NCBI GenBank assembly: GCA_030141605.1
Contig: JAQGDQ010000199.1
Coordinates: 272,783 to 336,782, forward strand
Direction: 5' to 3'
DNA: 64,000 nt
Origin: Tubiluchus corallicola
Lineage: Eukaryota; Priapulida; Priapulimorpha; Priapulimorphida; Tubiluchidae
Position 1 is the first letter of the stretch, and every line of letters begins with the position of its first letter. The notes beneath the pieces are model-generated. The model worked only from the letters and a program-made list of their open reading frames with translations, was not told the origin of the DNA and ran no database searches. Positions 1-37,538 of this stretch are shown here, in pieces. A program made the translations under genes and the position numbers.

Positions 1-842
1 CTTAGTGAAACCAGTCCAGTATTAGATTAATGTTTTGTAAATTTGAAAAGTCATGAAAACATTTTTGGCTGAATAATTTGCAGAGGTGACATGCTGGAAA
101 TTTATAAAAAGTGTCACACTGCTGACACTTTTATTTCTTTGACGTTTTGTAACCTGTTGCTGTAGAAATAGCTGCCATCAGACTACGAACAGCTTTAATA
201 GTATAATAAACTCAATACTTCTATTATTGTCGCACAGTTTTCAAGAGATTAGACTGCAGTTGGAAAATCATATTTTAATCAGCAAAACACGAGGAATTTT
301 TCTTCAATGAGAGGGGACTAATTCTAACTGATATATGTTTCAGTGCTACCGTGAATTTAGACACCCTCAGTACTTATTGGTTAGCTGAACTTCAGTAAGG
401 ATCATTTAGAAAACAACTATTGTAAGGTAGTCAGGTTTCAAGTAGTCTCTGTAAGTAGCCATAATGAAGCTTATGCGCTTAGGTCCTATATAATCTTGGT
501 GTGCATATTCGATAACAGGTGCTAAATCATCTTAGCAGCGTATCATCACCAAGGTCGAGATTCTTCCTATTTCTTCCTTTGTTTATGTGTGAAGAATCTA
601 TTAAGAGACGAAAACAGGTGCTGCAGAGACAAAAATGGGTGTTGTAAATTAAGAATTGTTGGTGATTAATATCATTAATGGTAGAATTTAAATTACACTG
701 TAGTTATTCAACTCTAGTTACAGAGGTACTAAAATCTGTAGGACAATTGGTACTTTATAAAAAGTTGCTAATTTAGTGAAACAAAATAAATGTTACAGGC
801 TAAATATAACAAAAATAAAATAAAAAATGTAATGATTTTTAC

Positions 843-1118
843 CTCCGACTTCGTATATAGCTTGGGCATATGTATTGTCAGTACCCCAAAAATCACCCTG
901 GAGTTCCACATTCTCACGACACGGCCCTTCAGGAACATCCTGTCCTTCAAATTTGGCTCCACAATTACAGTTATTACCCGAAGGAGTAGTTTTTGTAGCA
1001 GCAAATCTGTTTGTTCCTATGCAATATCTCATGCAGTCAGAAACATTGGCAGCATAAGTGGTAAGTGGTGTGCCAAAATTCCAACATCCACGAAACTCGT
1101 GACGTGCAGTCTGAAAAA
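843..1118 (-). CDS. Sister receptor exon 3: WSC domain 2
   Basis: Same acceptor choice (CTTAG) as the other copy. WSC domain with EFRGCWNFGTP, SDCMRYC, NNCNCGAKF; both cysteines that are Ser in the other copy are present. One codon longer. Donor G/GTAAAA. Confidence 0.84.
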
Positions 1119-4100
1119 CTAAGATGATACTTTTATTTATTCATTTTACTGTGCTCGTCCCAGCCTATAGTTAAACTTGTCATATGGACAACGTCTTAAC
1201 CATCTTGAACACTGGTCTTATTCATTAAAGATAAGTTCTGGAATGTGCATAAGAGGGTGATCACTGATTACCTAAAGGCTAGCAACAGCTTCCTATTGTC
1301 ATGAATTGTGTAAGTGTTGAGCATTTTACGTGAAAGAAGATCGTTTTTGTCTGCTGTATAGCTTGAGATTTCTTGCATGAGATGTGTTGAAATAACTATT
1401 ATAAAAAATTTTATTAGTTCATTGTAAACTCTAACTATCTGGGATACCAATTTCTTCTGGTTTCATGCTCTTGACAGTGTGGTGCCAACAACACATGAGA
1501 CACAATATTGTAGTGCGGACAAATGGCTGGAGCTAGAACTAACATAATAATCACTGAACTTCCACTAGAGTCTAGACATTTCAAAATTACTTTTATAACC
1601 TTTATAAGCCCTGCACGACTGAACGTACAAAAGGTGGCAAAATGGCGAAAAGTTAATTTGTTGAAATTTAAACTAATTTAAATCTATCCTGGTTGTGGGT
1701 AAGCCGTGTTGTCACTCACTCAATCACTCGTTTGCTCGCTCGCTCACTCACTCACTCACTCACTCACTCACTCACTCACTCACTCACTCACTCACTCACT
1801 CACTCACTCACTCACTCACTCACTCACTCACTCCCTCACTCACTCACTCACTCACTCACTCACTCACTCACTCACTCACTCACTCACTCACTCACTCACT
1901 CACTCACTCACTCACTCACTCACTCACTCACTCACTCACTCACTCACTCACTCACTCACTCACTCACTCACTAACTCACACACTCACTCGCTTACTTAAT
2001 GAAAGGATGCTGATTAGCAATTAACACTAGCTACTGGGTACGTTGAAAACATTCTTAAAAAAATTAAAACCGGAAAATATTTTTGTGTATTACTTTGTTT
2101 AGACTCTTTCTCGCAGTTTTTTTCACAAACAATACGTCTTTGCCTTAGGCGGTCTTTGGGTCATTGTAACAGTTCACTGGTACCAAGCAGCAGTTTTACT
2201 GCGTCTAATGCAAGAGTGGAATATTCCATTACGCTTAGAGACGCTCCTGAACCAACCACGGGATTGGTAACTGAGCGCTCACTGACATCATGCAAACGTC
2301 ATAATATATTTTATTGAAGAAGTTTTTACCACATTTCTATTTTCGGAGAACGATGCGCATTTGTAATGTATTATTATTATGATTATGATTAATGTAAGCA
2401 GAATGTTAACAACATTTTAATGCATGTTAGGTTAATATGTTACACAAAGATTTTAGTTATTACGTTACATCGAGATTATAATAGAAATCTCATATTTTTG
2501 CTGCATGATAAGTGATCTTCAGATTCTGTCTTTTGTACTTTTCTGTACTAAAGGCAACGAACTTAATAAGTAGTTTTACAAATGCAGAGTTTGTAAGACA
2601 TTGTTTGTGTATGTGAGCTGATTAGTAGAGCAATTCGCAGTTTCCCTAAAATTAACAGACTTACGAAGTGTGTTATAAACAGCATTGAAGTCTTCACCAT
2701 TTCCGCAATTGTATCCATTTTGACTTCCACATCCCTGACAAGAGCTGCTGTTTGTTTCCCCGAATTCTCCGTATTTGTTTCCACAACGACATATTATTTT
2801 GCTCTGTGGTGCAGATTGTGATGATAACCCAGCGTATGGATAACTTTCTTCTATGCAAGCGTCTATGCAGTCTTCTGGCTCATCTTTGTTAGCAAGCTGG
2901 ATTGGCAAATCTTGATTGCCCTCGTGTTTTGCATTAAAGCATCCTTCATATTCATATGTCTGTGCAAACAGCACACAAACAGCTGGAAATATAACAAACT
3001 ATAAAAATTAATACATAGATGGATTATATACCAGAATACCAGATATGATTCTTAGCATCCAGTCTGCCTCATATCAAGTCTCCACGTGCCGCCTATTAAT
3101 CTCAAGAGAGAGTAAAGCATTTACTCTGACTTACAAATTGTGACTAAAATAATATAGACTTATAAACTCTTTCTTGAAACTCGTTAAAATTACTTTTTAA
3201 TTGCATAGAATTAGCCTTGCCAGAGAAATTCTCAGCAAATTTCACGGCAAAAAACTTTTAACTATTACTGTTCTATGGCAACTTTCGTTGACGAACTTAT
3301 TTTGACAATTTCTCTCAAATGATAAAAAAACTAATACAATCTCTTCGCATTGATTTTGTGTGAATTTTTTTTGAAAATTATCCGTAAAGTTAAAAAAAAT
3401 TAAAATACGTAAAATTGTTTTGAACAGGTTTAGTGTGACTGTTAACTGATTATGGTTAACCTAAAATGGAACTTGCGTTTTATTGCTGAAAGGAACAGTT
3501 ATTATGATAGGTTCTTGCGAAAACTCCAAATAATTATGATCTCATTTAGCCTTAACATTTCACACTTAAACATATTCTTTAGGTAATTTATTCCACGATA
3601 TCATTCATGAAATTACAAAATTGTACCAGTTATTCATAGGCCTTTATATTACACCTGTCGGGAAATCGCATATATATTTCCCGAAGATAAATTTCATTTT
3701 ATGTGTCTATAAAATCCCCCCCCTAAATTCTCTAGCATTTTTTCAAGTTCATGAATTTTCCTTTAGCCACAGTCTTATAATATAGCCTTGAATGTTAAAC
3801 TCAGATTTGCCCTTAGACTAGGTCTGTAGGTAGTTTCATACCATACAAGTATGGATTGCATGAAGCCCACTATTTAGATTAATTTATGAAGGAAAAGTTT
3901 ATATAAGGCCACTCGACATGAGCAACAAGGACGATTTTCTTAGCTTTCACTGGCTAACAGAGCAAGTCCCTCTGTATAGGCCTGTAGTGCTAAATTACAG
4001 ATAAAATTATGGTGCACCTATCTTGAATTTATCTTATGCCTTATAAGGTGATTATTGTGCTTTAGTGCATTGTGCTATATGTGATAATATGCTATTCATG

Positions 4101-4695
4101 TAATTGCTAATATGTAAGTAAACATTTATGATAGTTAACTAACAAGATATATTTGTGAAATTTGTAATGTGAGGATCAAACTATAGCTTGTGAAGTATGT
4201 ATTATCAATGAATTGAATGAATAATTATTTGTTTTGTTGTGGCCACATTTTAGTCAAATTTTGCTTGTTTTTTATTCTTGGTTTGTGAACATTTGAAATA
4301 GGAAGAACGAATGACTAAATAAAAATGATTAAATGTTCAAAGTAGTGAGACACAAACAATTAAAGAAATACATATCGTGGTTTACTTTAAAAATGGATAA
4401 TCGCATAACCCTATCTTAACGACAATCATAAAAAGATTTCTGACAGTTTCAGTCCTGTTACAAATAGATAACCAGGTTAATGTACCATAGGTTTCTCCCC
4501 TGAGCTTTATTAACATAAATGTCATATACAATAAAACAAATTTTCGATAACACCAGTCTGATCTGTGCTGTGTATTCCTGTAACAATCTAACACAGAATT
4601 TATATCATAAATGTAGAAATGTTTTACTCATGAGCTGAATTGTTGCTTTACTTACCTGTTATTGTAATCAGAAATAAACACGTCCGGATTTTCAT
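843..4695 (-). CDS. Sister receptor gene, 5' part only (exons 1-3)
   Basis: Second copy of the receptor, cut by the left window edge. Exon 1 is 4656-4695 (MKIRTCLFLITIT, GTAAGT donor), exon 2 is 2665-2982 (WSC1), exon 3 is 843-1118 (WSC2), all in the same phases as the complete copy. All three frames are intact, so the copy looks functional as far as seen. The remaining exons should lie left of the window. Intron 2 carries the same (TCAC)n tract. It sits head-to-tail about 3.5 kb downstream of the complete gene. Confidence 0.83.
1737..1991. repeat. (TCAC)n microsatellite in intron 2, left copy
   Basis: Near-perfect 4-bp tandem repeat of about 250 bp. Open frames through it (Ser-Leu-Thr-His) are artefacts. 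Confidence 0.97.
2665..2982 (-). CDS. Sister receptor exon 2: WSC domain 1
   Basis: Acceptor TTCCAG, donor C/GTAAGT. WSC domain TYEYEGCFNA, DCIDACIEES, CRCGNKYG. Nine bases longer than the other copy (three extra codons in the late Cys cluster). Confidence 0.86.
4656..4695 (-). CDS. Sister receptor exon 1: signal peptide
   Basis: ATG at 4695; MKIRTCLFLITIT then G/GTAAGT. Differs from the other copy by a few residues in the hydrophobic core. Confidence 0.82.
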
Positions 4696-5292
4696 TTCGT
4701 ATGTTTATGTTTCCACAATCTGTTTACATCCAATAAGCACTTCAAAGTTTTTATTTTAGTATTTGAACCTTTGACGTGTTGAAGTTTCTAGGGGTTTTCT
4801 CGTTGTTATACTGAACTATATGGATTCATAAATTTACGATTTATACATTGCAGAAACCAATTTTTGCACAAATATATATATATATAGTTTGGCAATGAGT
4901 TTTTGAAGCAAATGCTGTACATTTATAGTAAAATTTAACTTATGTAACAGACACGCTAAACTATGCAAACACGTTCACCAATGCACCCGTTGTAGCGGGG
5001 GGGATATATTGGATATTTATGGATATACTGTGTGTTTGATTTATTGCGTTCAAAGTTCCTTGATAACACGCAGCAACTAAATTTGATACCAAAATTTCCC
5101 ATTTCGACACAATGCAACTCGGACAGAACAAGGTTTTAGGAAATAAATTCTCTGTTTTTTAATATTTTTTTGATACTCGTTATTCCACAGCGTGTTCAAT
5201 TTAACTCCATAAGTTTGGTGACGCAAAGATCTAGACGCACTTTTAAAACGTACAGTATTAAATATTAAGTGTGACATAGGCAACTTTTAATG

Positions 5293-5560
5293 TTGCCTTT
5301 AACTGCTCAGAACAGAAAATAATCTCCACTTCTGATTCACCATGAAAGGTGACTAGATTGTGTTTACTTGCCTTGATGGCAAATGTCCTCTGCATTTTAA
5401 TACTTTGTCTGTCCAGTCTATAAGACGCAAGGGGCGTTTGATGATGACCATTGCATTTATGTTTTAATGCTTTATTATAATTATTAAAATTAAATAACAA
5501 TCAAAGTGTAAAGTGAGTTAAAAAAGCAGTCGAATTAACAGCAAATAAGTATTTAATTGA
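5293..5560. promoter_or_regulatory. Conserved upstream block, left copy (candidate regulatory element)
   Basis: About 0.6-0.9 kb upstream of the sister gene ATG. Aligns without indels to 33834-34101 with 7 mismatches by my count, while the flanks differ by many substitutions and indels. An open frame crosses it on the minus strand, but the differences that fall in that frame change amino acids (N/S, H/D, C/F, S/P), so coding constraint is not supported. Function unknown. Confidence 0.4.
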
Positions 5561-5986
5561 CAGTCTTAGGCTAGTTGCAGTTAGGCTCTCCAAGTTAGGC
5601 CTAATTTTTGTGATAATTTATTTTTCACTTGATTGTCTCTCTGAAAATTATGCTGTAGAATTTCTTACTTATAAAACCAGAAGCATTTATAAAAGAAAAC
5701 GGGAAAGTTTACAACATTTTGCTAAATGAATAGTCTCTAGATACGCGGAGAGATGTAGTCTTTCAAATGCATTATGATTTCTACCTTTACACGAGTTTGT
5801 GTCAAATTTGTTTGTTTTTTGATATGAACAAGGAAGTTTTCACTAGGGCTGATACATGCAACATGAACTTTGATATTTACATAAACGTACAACAATTTTA
5901 CAGCAATCAATGTCATTGATTCCATTTTAATCAACGAAATTAATTAAGACACCTGTTAAGGTGTACACCACATATTTTATATTCAT

Positions 5987-6153
5987 CAGATGGCCAATTG
6001 GTACATCACGATCCAGGTCGTCTGGATTCAAATCCCACTCATGTGCGAATCTTTCCAACCATGTTCCACTTGAATAGGAGTTTCTAGAGAAGATGGTCAT
6101 ACGTTGGAGGAAGAAAGGTGCCCGAATGACGGATTAACACGAAAACACGATAA

Positions 6154-6190
<37 letters not shown>
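5987..6190 (+). mobile_element. tRNA-derived SINE, copy 1
   Basis: Box A-like TGGCCAATTGG (5991) and box B-like GGATTCAAATCCC (6024) 33 bp apart, then a tail shared with the copy at 35288 (ggaggaagaaaggtg.c, ggattaac) and an (TA)n end at 6156-6190. Confidence 0.6.
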
Positions 6191-6193
<3 letters not shown>

Positions 6194-6597
6194 CGTAATT
6201 ATTTATTCCCACTCCATTAGGCATCCAACAATCATTTTGTCAATGGAATAACAAATGTCCGGGAAATGTGGAGAATTGTCACAGGTCAAGTTCTCAGTTA
6301 AGGTGAGAATTTTTGTGTGAGAAAATCGTTTTTGATACAACAAAAGATTGTAAATTTGCAATTATTAGAGCAGAAAAGGTAAAACTAAACAACGAAAACT
6401 AATGAATTTGAGTGAATTTGAGAAGTGTTTATTTTATACAAAGAACATTGTTCAAGAAGATCATTACCGTTAGATCCAGTACATGGATACAATTCAACGA
6501 TAACCATTACCTACTAAATGCTCTATAATGAGCAAAGATGGCTACGTCAGTACGACAATGACTCCATTCGTTTTTTTGTACACAACTCATCCGGAAT

Positions 6598-6845
6598 GTA
6601 AAGTTTTGGTTACTTGCTTTTTTAGTTTTTTGTGCCAGGATATGTCGTTTAAACACTATTAAACTTTACCATTGTCATGAATCCGGTTTTATATTATAAT
6701 TAACGTTATTTCGCGGAAACTCGTCGGGAAAAAACAAATAATTAAAATTTATGCTTGTAATTTCAAGTAAATTAATTGGCGGGCAAATATTTTCCCATGT
6801 TAGTTAACGTTCAGCTTGCAATAGTATTGGTAGATAATACCTTTC
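6598..6845. repeat. Repeat shared with intron 19, copy 1
   Basis: About 250 bp (GTGCCAGGATATGTCGTTT to ATTGGTAGATAATACCTT) that reappears at 10463-10712 and, in part, at 35860-36020. A short tandem duplicate of an 11-30 bp piece follows (6870-6912). Confidence 0.75.
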
Positions 6846-7394
6846 TACCAATATTGGTAGATATTTCAACAGGGTTCTGAAGCCAGATATTTCAACAGGG
6901 TTCTGAAGCCAGACATTGTAATACAATTCGTCACTTAAATGTGGCACTGGCCGCACTGTCCTAGTTAGAAGTGAAACAGTGTATTATGAAAGAATCCTAG
7001 GTAATGAACGATAATGTTAATTGTGTAATTGAGGTACTATCGTGTATGTGACGCACGTCTTATTACAATGTTTTTGACAATTAACGAACCAATTTGATCA
7101 ATGGATATTTTAATACGAAACCACATTTAATGACTGGAATGATCTAGGTAAGTTTAATTATTTAATGGGAAAGCCTGAGAATGTAAAATTACTGCCAAAG
7201 TTTGGTTTGAGATGCTGGAAAAATGGAGAATACTAATGTATAGATGAAATATAGGTGAAACACTAATTATTTTATTAGTTTTGTCATTTATGTGGTCTTT
7301 TGCATTTTATAACAATTTATTTCCTGGTTTTAGTACATCTAAAATTGCACTATGTCACCTTTTTATTTTTGTTTTATTTTAATTATGTGAAATT

Positions 7395-8195
7395 TTGGTC
7401 TCTTGTAGCTCAAAGTTGAGATCCTATTTACTGCCGTTGTGCTATATGTACTTGAATGTTTTACAGATAAGACGAAAATATATTGTATCTAATTTAAATA
7501 AATTTTCCAGCAATCACGTGTGGGAGGGTGCCATAATTGACGGTGTAAGTCGTTCTAATCCATTGCAAGCCATTGAGCTGCAGCCTGTAAATTTTAATTG
7601 CCTTTCTTGGAATCTTCTGAATTATGTTAATGAGATATTTTCCATGTGACTGTAAACATCTCTGCTGTTATTCGCGTTGTCATGGTATTTGTCATCTTCT
7701 TTAGTGTTTAAACTTAAACTCTATGATGATTATGATATTAAAACTTTGCTTGGCATAATAGAAATATACACACAATGCCTCCTTTTGCAGGGAAATTTAG
7801 CACAGATGCTAGCATTTTATATGCCTAACTGACACATGTTGAAGCTAACTATTAATCATGTTTTAAAATCACAATCATTGTATCTTACAATTTTAATTAT
7901 AATGCACACCATCATTATACCTGTATTTATTTTAATATATCTGAGTATGAAAATCAGTAATGGTAAATTCACCGTTACTGACAGCTTTTAATTTGTGCGG
8001 TTACTTAGTCAACTTGATTGTTAATTAATCAAATTAAATCATATAATTTATTTTTATCCCAATAAGTATAAATTAAATTATCAAACAAATGTGAATGGGT
8101 GGCGAAAGACATCAGTTATCAAATCAGCCACCGAAACTGAGTATTGGACTAGTCAGTTATTAAAAATAACTGAGCATTAATTGAAATTATTAAAT
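7395..8195. other. 3' flank and intergenic DNA between receptor copies
   Basis: Downstream of the receptor stop. An 84-codon plus-strand frame at 7395-7649 has an acceptor-like TTTTACAG and donor-like GGTGTAAGTC but no recognisable domain; I do not call a gene. The rest shows nothing clear. Confidence 0.3.
8047..8052 (-). terminator. Poly(A) signal of the receptor gene
   Basis: AATAAA on the minus strand about 145 bp past the stop codon; another occurs near 7925-7930. Confidence 0.5.
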
Positions 8196-33230
<25,035 letters not shown>

Positions 33231-33833
33231 TTCCTATATTTATGTTTCACTATCCGTTTATATCCAATATGCACTTCAAAGTTTTTATTTTAGTATTTGA
33301 ACTTTAAAAGTTCGTTCGTTTTTCTTTTGGCATTCAGTATTGACATGTTAAATTGGTTTTCGCATTGTTATACTGAATTGTATAGATTCACAAATTTACG
33401 AATCATGTTAAGAAATTATGATACATAGTTTTTGCACACACACATATATAAATAGCTTGGCAATGACAACCTGAGGTAAATGCTCTATCTTTACTGTATA
33501 ATTTTAACACACACGATAAAGTATGCAAACACGGTCGCCAATACACCCGTTGTAGCATTTATGGATTCAGTATTTGTTTGATTTGGTTCAAAGTTCCTTG
33601 ATAATACTCAGCCGTTATAAACTTCCCACTTTGGCACATCGTACCCCTGAGAGTGCTCCACATTGCTGAGATAAAACAAATTCTATATTTTTTATTCTGT
33701 TTTGAATATTCTTTATTTCATTGTGTGAACAAATTTACTTCCTAAGATTGGTGACACAAATACCACGACACACTTTTAAAACGTACTATACTAAATAGCT
33801 TAATAGTGAGTGTGACATCAGCAAGTCTTAATT

Positions 33834-34101
33834 TTGCCTTTAACTGCTCAGGAAAGAAAATAATCTCCACTTCAGATTCACCATGAAAAGTGACTAGATT
33901 GTGTTTACTTGCCTTGATGGCAAATGTCCTCTGCATTTTAATACTTTGTCTGTCCAGTCTATAAGACGCAAGGGGCGTTTGATGATGACCATTGCATTTA
34001 TCTTTTAATGCTTTACTATAATTATTAAAATTAAATAACAATCAAAGTGTAAAGTGAGTTAAAAAACCAGTCGAATTAACAGCAAATAAGTATTTAATTG
34101 A
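33834..34101. promoter_or_regulatory. Conserved upstream block, right copy (candidate regulatory element)
   Basis: Partner of 5293-5560 at the same distance upstream of the complete receptor gene. A central stretch of more than 100 bp is identical in both copies. Confidence 0.4.
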
Positions 34102-34844
34102 GTGTGTTAATTTGCAGTTAGGTTCTTCTATTTAAACATAACTTTTGCAAGAAAATGATAATTTATTTTTCCTTTCATTTGTCACTCTGAAAATTTTGCT
34201 GTGGAATTTCTTGCTTGGAAAACCAGAAATATTTATAAAAGGAAAAAAGGAAAGTTTACAATATTTTGCTAATTTAATGGTCTGCTTGATACGTGGAGTG
34301 GTGTACTTTTGACCAGTCTTCCGAATGCATAAACGATTTCTAACTTTATACGAGTCTGTGACAAATTTGTTTGTTTTTTGATATGAAAAAGGAAGTTCTT
34401 TCTACAGCTGATACATGCAACATAAACTTTGATATTTACATAAACTTTTCTTTGCTGATGATTTTCTGTGATGGACGGATACAGAATAATTATGACAATT
34501 CATTTGCTGAAGTCGAGCAGTAATACTAAAACAATGCTGAATAAAATGAAATGTTATAAGAAAAGACTTTGTAGACTTTAATGAGTGATTCACTGACATA
34601 AGTGGCACAGTATTGTAAATAAAGTGATTGGGATTCCCCACTGATATAAGAAATGATATCAATTTTACAGCATTCGGCGTCATTGATTCTCTCTGAATTA
34701 ACAAAATTAATTAGGCCGTCTGTTAGTGGTTAAAGTGTACGTAATAAATTCTATATTCATCAATAATTAAGTTAACTAAAGGACAAATCAAGTTTTGTTA
34801 GACAAATGTTTGGCCAAATGTGAGGATTTTTAGAATAGCGGGCA

Positions 34845-34925
34845 CGGGTGGCCAACTGGTACGTCACTTGGTTGCGGATCCAGGTGTCCTGGATTCAAAT
34901 CCCAGTATTTTCTAGAGTCTAAATA
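34845..34925 (+). mobile_element. tRNA-derived SINE head, copy 2 (truncated)
   Basis: TGGCCAACTGGTACGTCAC then GGATTCAAATCCCAG, the A and B box region of the same SINE family; the tail is missing. Confidence 0.5.
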
Positions 34926-35287
34926 AAGTCATGCTAAATAAAAACATTTTAGAAGAAAATACTTTGAAAACTTTGGTTAGATGTTCACTGACATAAGTGC
35001 AACAGTATTGTGAATAAAGTGATTGGGATTTTCCTGCTGGTATGAGAATTTACAGCAATCGACGTCACTGATTCCATTTTAATCTATGAAATTAATTAGG
35101 CAGCCTGTTAGTGGTTAATGTGTATTTTATTATTATTATAGAATGTATAATAATATTCTACATTCATCAATGATTAGGTTAACCAAAGCACCAGTCAAGT
35201 TTCTGTTTTTTTGCTAGATAACTATGCGGTCTTACTGTTAGGTTTTCTAGTACAAATTTAAAAGGATTTTCTTTTGTTTGACACACA

Positions 35288-35515
35288 TCTGGGCTCGGTG
35301 GTCAATTGGTACGTCTCTTGGCTGCCGATCTAGGTCTTCGTGATTTAAATCCCATTCATGTGGGAAATTTTCGAGCTATTTCAACTCGAATGGGACATTT
35401 TAGAGTACATAGTCATGTACTGGAGGAAGAAAGGTGGCCAGGTGATGGATTAACCACGTATTTTCTTCGTGTGCCGAAAATATAGATGCCGTAACCATTT
35501 ATCCCTGCTGCATTA
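35288..35515 (+). mobile_element. tRNA-derived SINE, copy 3
   Basis: GGGCTCGGTGGTCAATTGG, then a box B-like TGATTTAAATCCCA, then the family tail with ggaggaagaaaggtggcc and ggattaacc. Confidence 0.6.
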
Positions 35516-36019
35516 ATCTTGAAACAATTCTTCTTATTTAAGTTGACAAGTTAATAGCAAATTGGTTTTTGATACAACAAAAGATTGTTAGTATGCAATT
35601 GTTGGAGCAGGAAGTAAAATTAAACAGTAACAAAAACTATTGAATTTGAGTGAATCTCAGAAGAGTATATAAAGAACAACAAGAGCCTTACCGTCGCCGT
35701 TGAACAACAGTGACTGGTTTTAACTCACTAATAACAGTTACCTACTATATGCTCTATAATCACGTAGTCAGCAAAGATGGCTGCTTCAGAACAACAATGA
35801 CTCCATTCCTTTTTTTGTATGCAAATAATCCGGAATGTAAGGTTTTTAGTTTTTAGTTTTTTTGTGCCCAACTGCCTGGATATGTCGTTTCAGTGAAGCA
35901 CTATTTCTCGTCGTAAATGAATCCGCTTTTTTAGTATTTTTTGTGCCCAACTGCCGGATATGTCGTTTCAGTGAAACACTATTTCCCGTTGTAAATGAAC
36001 CCGCTTTTATATTATCATT

Positions 36020-36320
36020 TACGTTGATTCATGGAAGTCCTCTCTCCTCCTGTCTGACTTCTTTCCTCCATCGCTCTCTACATCTCTTTCTCTCTTTCCC
36101 ACACTCTTTCTCATCTCTCACGTTCCTCTCTTTTCTCTCTCTCTGTCTTTTTGTCTGTGTCTCTCTCCCTCTCTCGCCCCCTTCTTCTCTTTTCTCTAGC
36201 TGGCTCTTTCTCTCTCTCTCCTCCCTTTTATCACTCCCCCTCTAATCTCTCTTTCTCATTCTTTTCTCTCTCTTTTTTCTCATCTCTTTGCTCCGCCACA
36301 TTCGCTCTAGTTCTGCGATA
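36020..36320. repeat. CT-rich low-complexity tract
   Basis: Polypyrimidine sequence (TCTC, CCTC). Ser/Leu-rich frames across it are artefacts. Confidence 0.85.
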
Positions 36321-36359
36321 CTTTGCCCTGGGGAATTCAATATTAAACTCTTAAAAGCA

Positions 36360-37538
36360 CATGCGTGTATTTAGAATGCATTATTGTCTACCTCGCAGTG
36401 AGAAAATAGTAAAGTTTGTATTATTTGAACAACAAGGACAACACAGCAAACTGATCTGTTCTAACCGCACATTCAGACTAGCGAATTTTCTATAGCCAGT
36501 TTTTCCTCTGACAGTCTTCACTTTATTAGTGTCTGATTTTACTAGGCAGCACTTATGATATCACTTTGCAAGACCAAGACAAACAACTAGGAACTGTACT
36601 ATATATTTCCAGAAAGTTTCCAGGGATTTCTAGGTCAATCAGCCGGAGTTTATTGGAATTTAAAAACGATGTCAAATTAAACTGCCACAAAATATATTAT
36701 AAAATATTGCTGCCCTTAAAATAAAAAATGTAAAATACAGAGAAAGTGCCAGTATGCTTGCCTCAGTATTGGAAGCTTAATGTAGCATAAGTCCTTAGCG
36801 AGTGAAGTTCAACAAAATAAAGCACGAGTATTAAAAGGATGGGTGACTGATGATTTCATTTACAGTAATTTTTTCTCGAAAAAGAAAACTTCTCATGGCG
36901 TTCGTACTCGTCGAGTGGACAGGGGCTTTGCTAAAAAGAGCATTAAAATGCCATATTGACCATATCGACTGTACTCAAGCCGTACTCATGCTGTGCTTAA
37001 GCAAAAAATAAAAAAAAAACGTTTGATAAATATTGCAAAATCCTGTAATGACAGGGGTACAATTGCAATGCAGTGGAACAATTCCAGAGTTTACAATTTC
37101 CATCTTACTAAATATGTAAACTTGAAATTTCGAATTTTAATTTTAACGATTAATTTCAGTCACATTGAATTCGACCAAACTCCTACCACGAATTGACGCA
37201 AGGTACTTTGGACCATGTCAGCTCTACGGATTGAAAAAATAGACCTACTTCATAGTCATGTTTCATGGTTTTTCAATGCGGTACAACATATCCATTCTAC
37301 GTAAGAAGTCCTAAATAAAACATTACAATACGTTGTTGCACGTCATAGTTTTGCAAAGTCTTAAATTAAATCATACTCGCATTTCTGCATGCTTGATTCT
37401 TTGCTGTGCACTTTCTGCAAGTATTTTGTATCCTTTTGCTGCTACATATTTTTGATTTTCCCTGTTTGATTTTGATTGTTCTGCTGAGAAGAGCGAACGT
37501 AATCTTTGGCTGTGCAGTTAGCTCAACAATGGCCACAC
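36360..37538. other. Intergenic DNA, nothing recognised
   Basis: No ORF with domain content, no splice-consistent exons and no clear repeat on either strand. Confidence 0.4.

Larger units (their letters stand above)
1..6745. repeat. Segmental tandem duplication, left copy
   Basis: Direct-repeat partner of 29034-36040. Matches begin at base 1 (against 29034) and continue, with indels at microsatellites and SINE insertions, to the region of the GTGCC..ATGTCGTTT sequence near 6.6-6.7 kb. Left boundary lies outside the window. Confidence 0.85.

Noticed and set aside
1693-2024. Open frames of repeated Ser-Leu-Thr-His
   Set aside because: Translation of the (TCAC)n microsatellite in three frames; the same at 30595-31295.
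6024-6036. tRNA gene
   Set aside because: A- and B-box-like words only; no cloverleaf, and the sequence recurs with a common non-tRNA tail, so a SINE.
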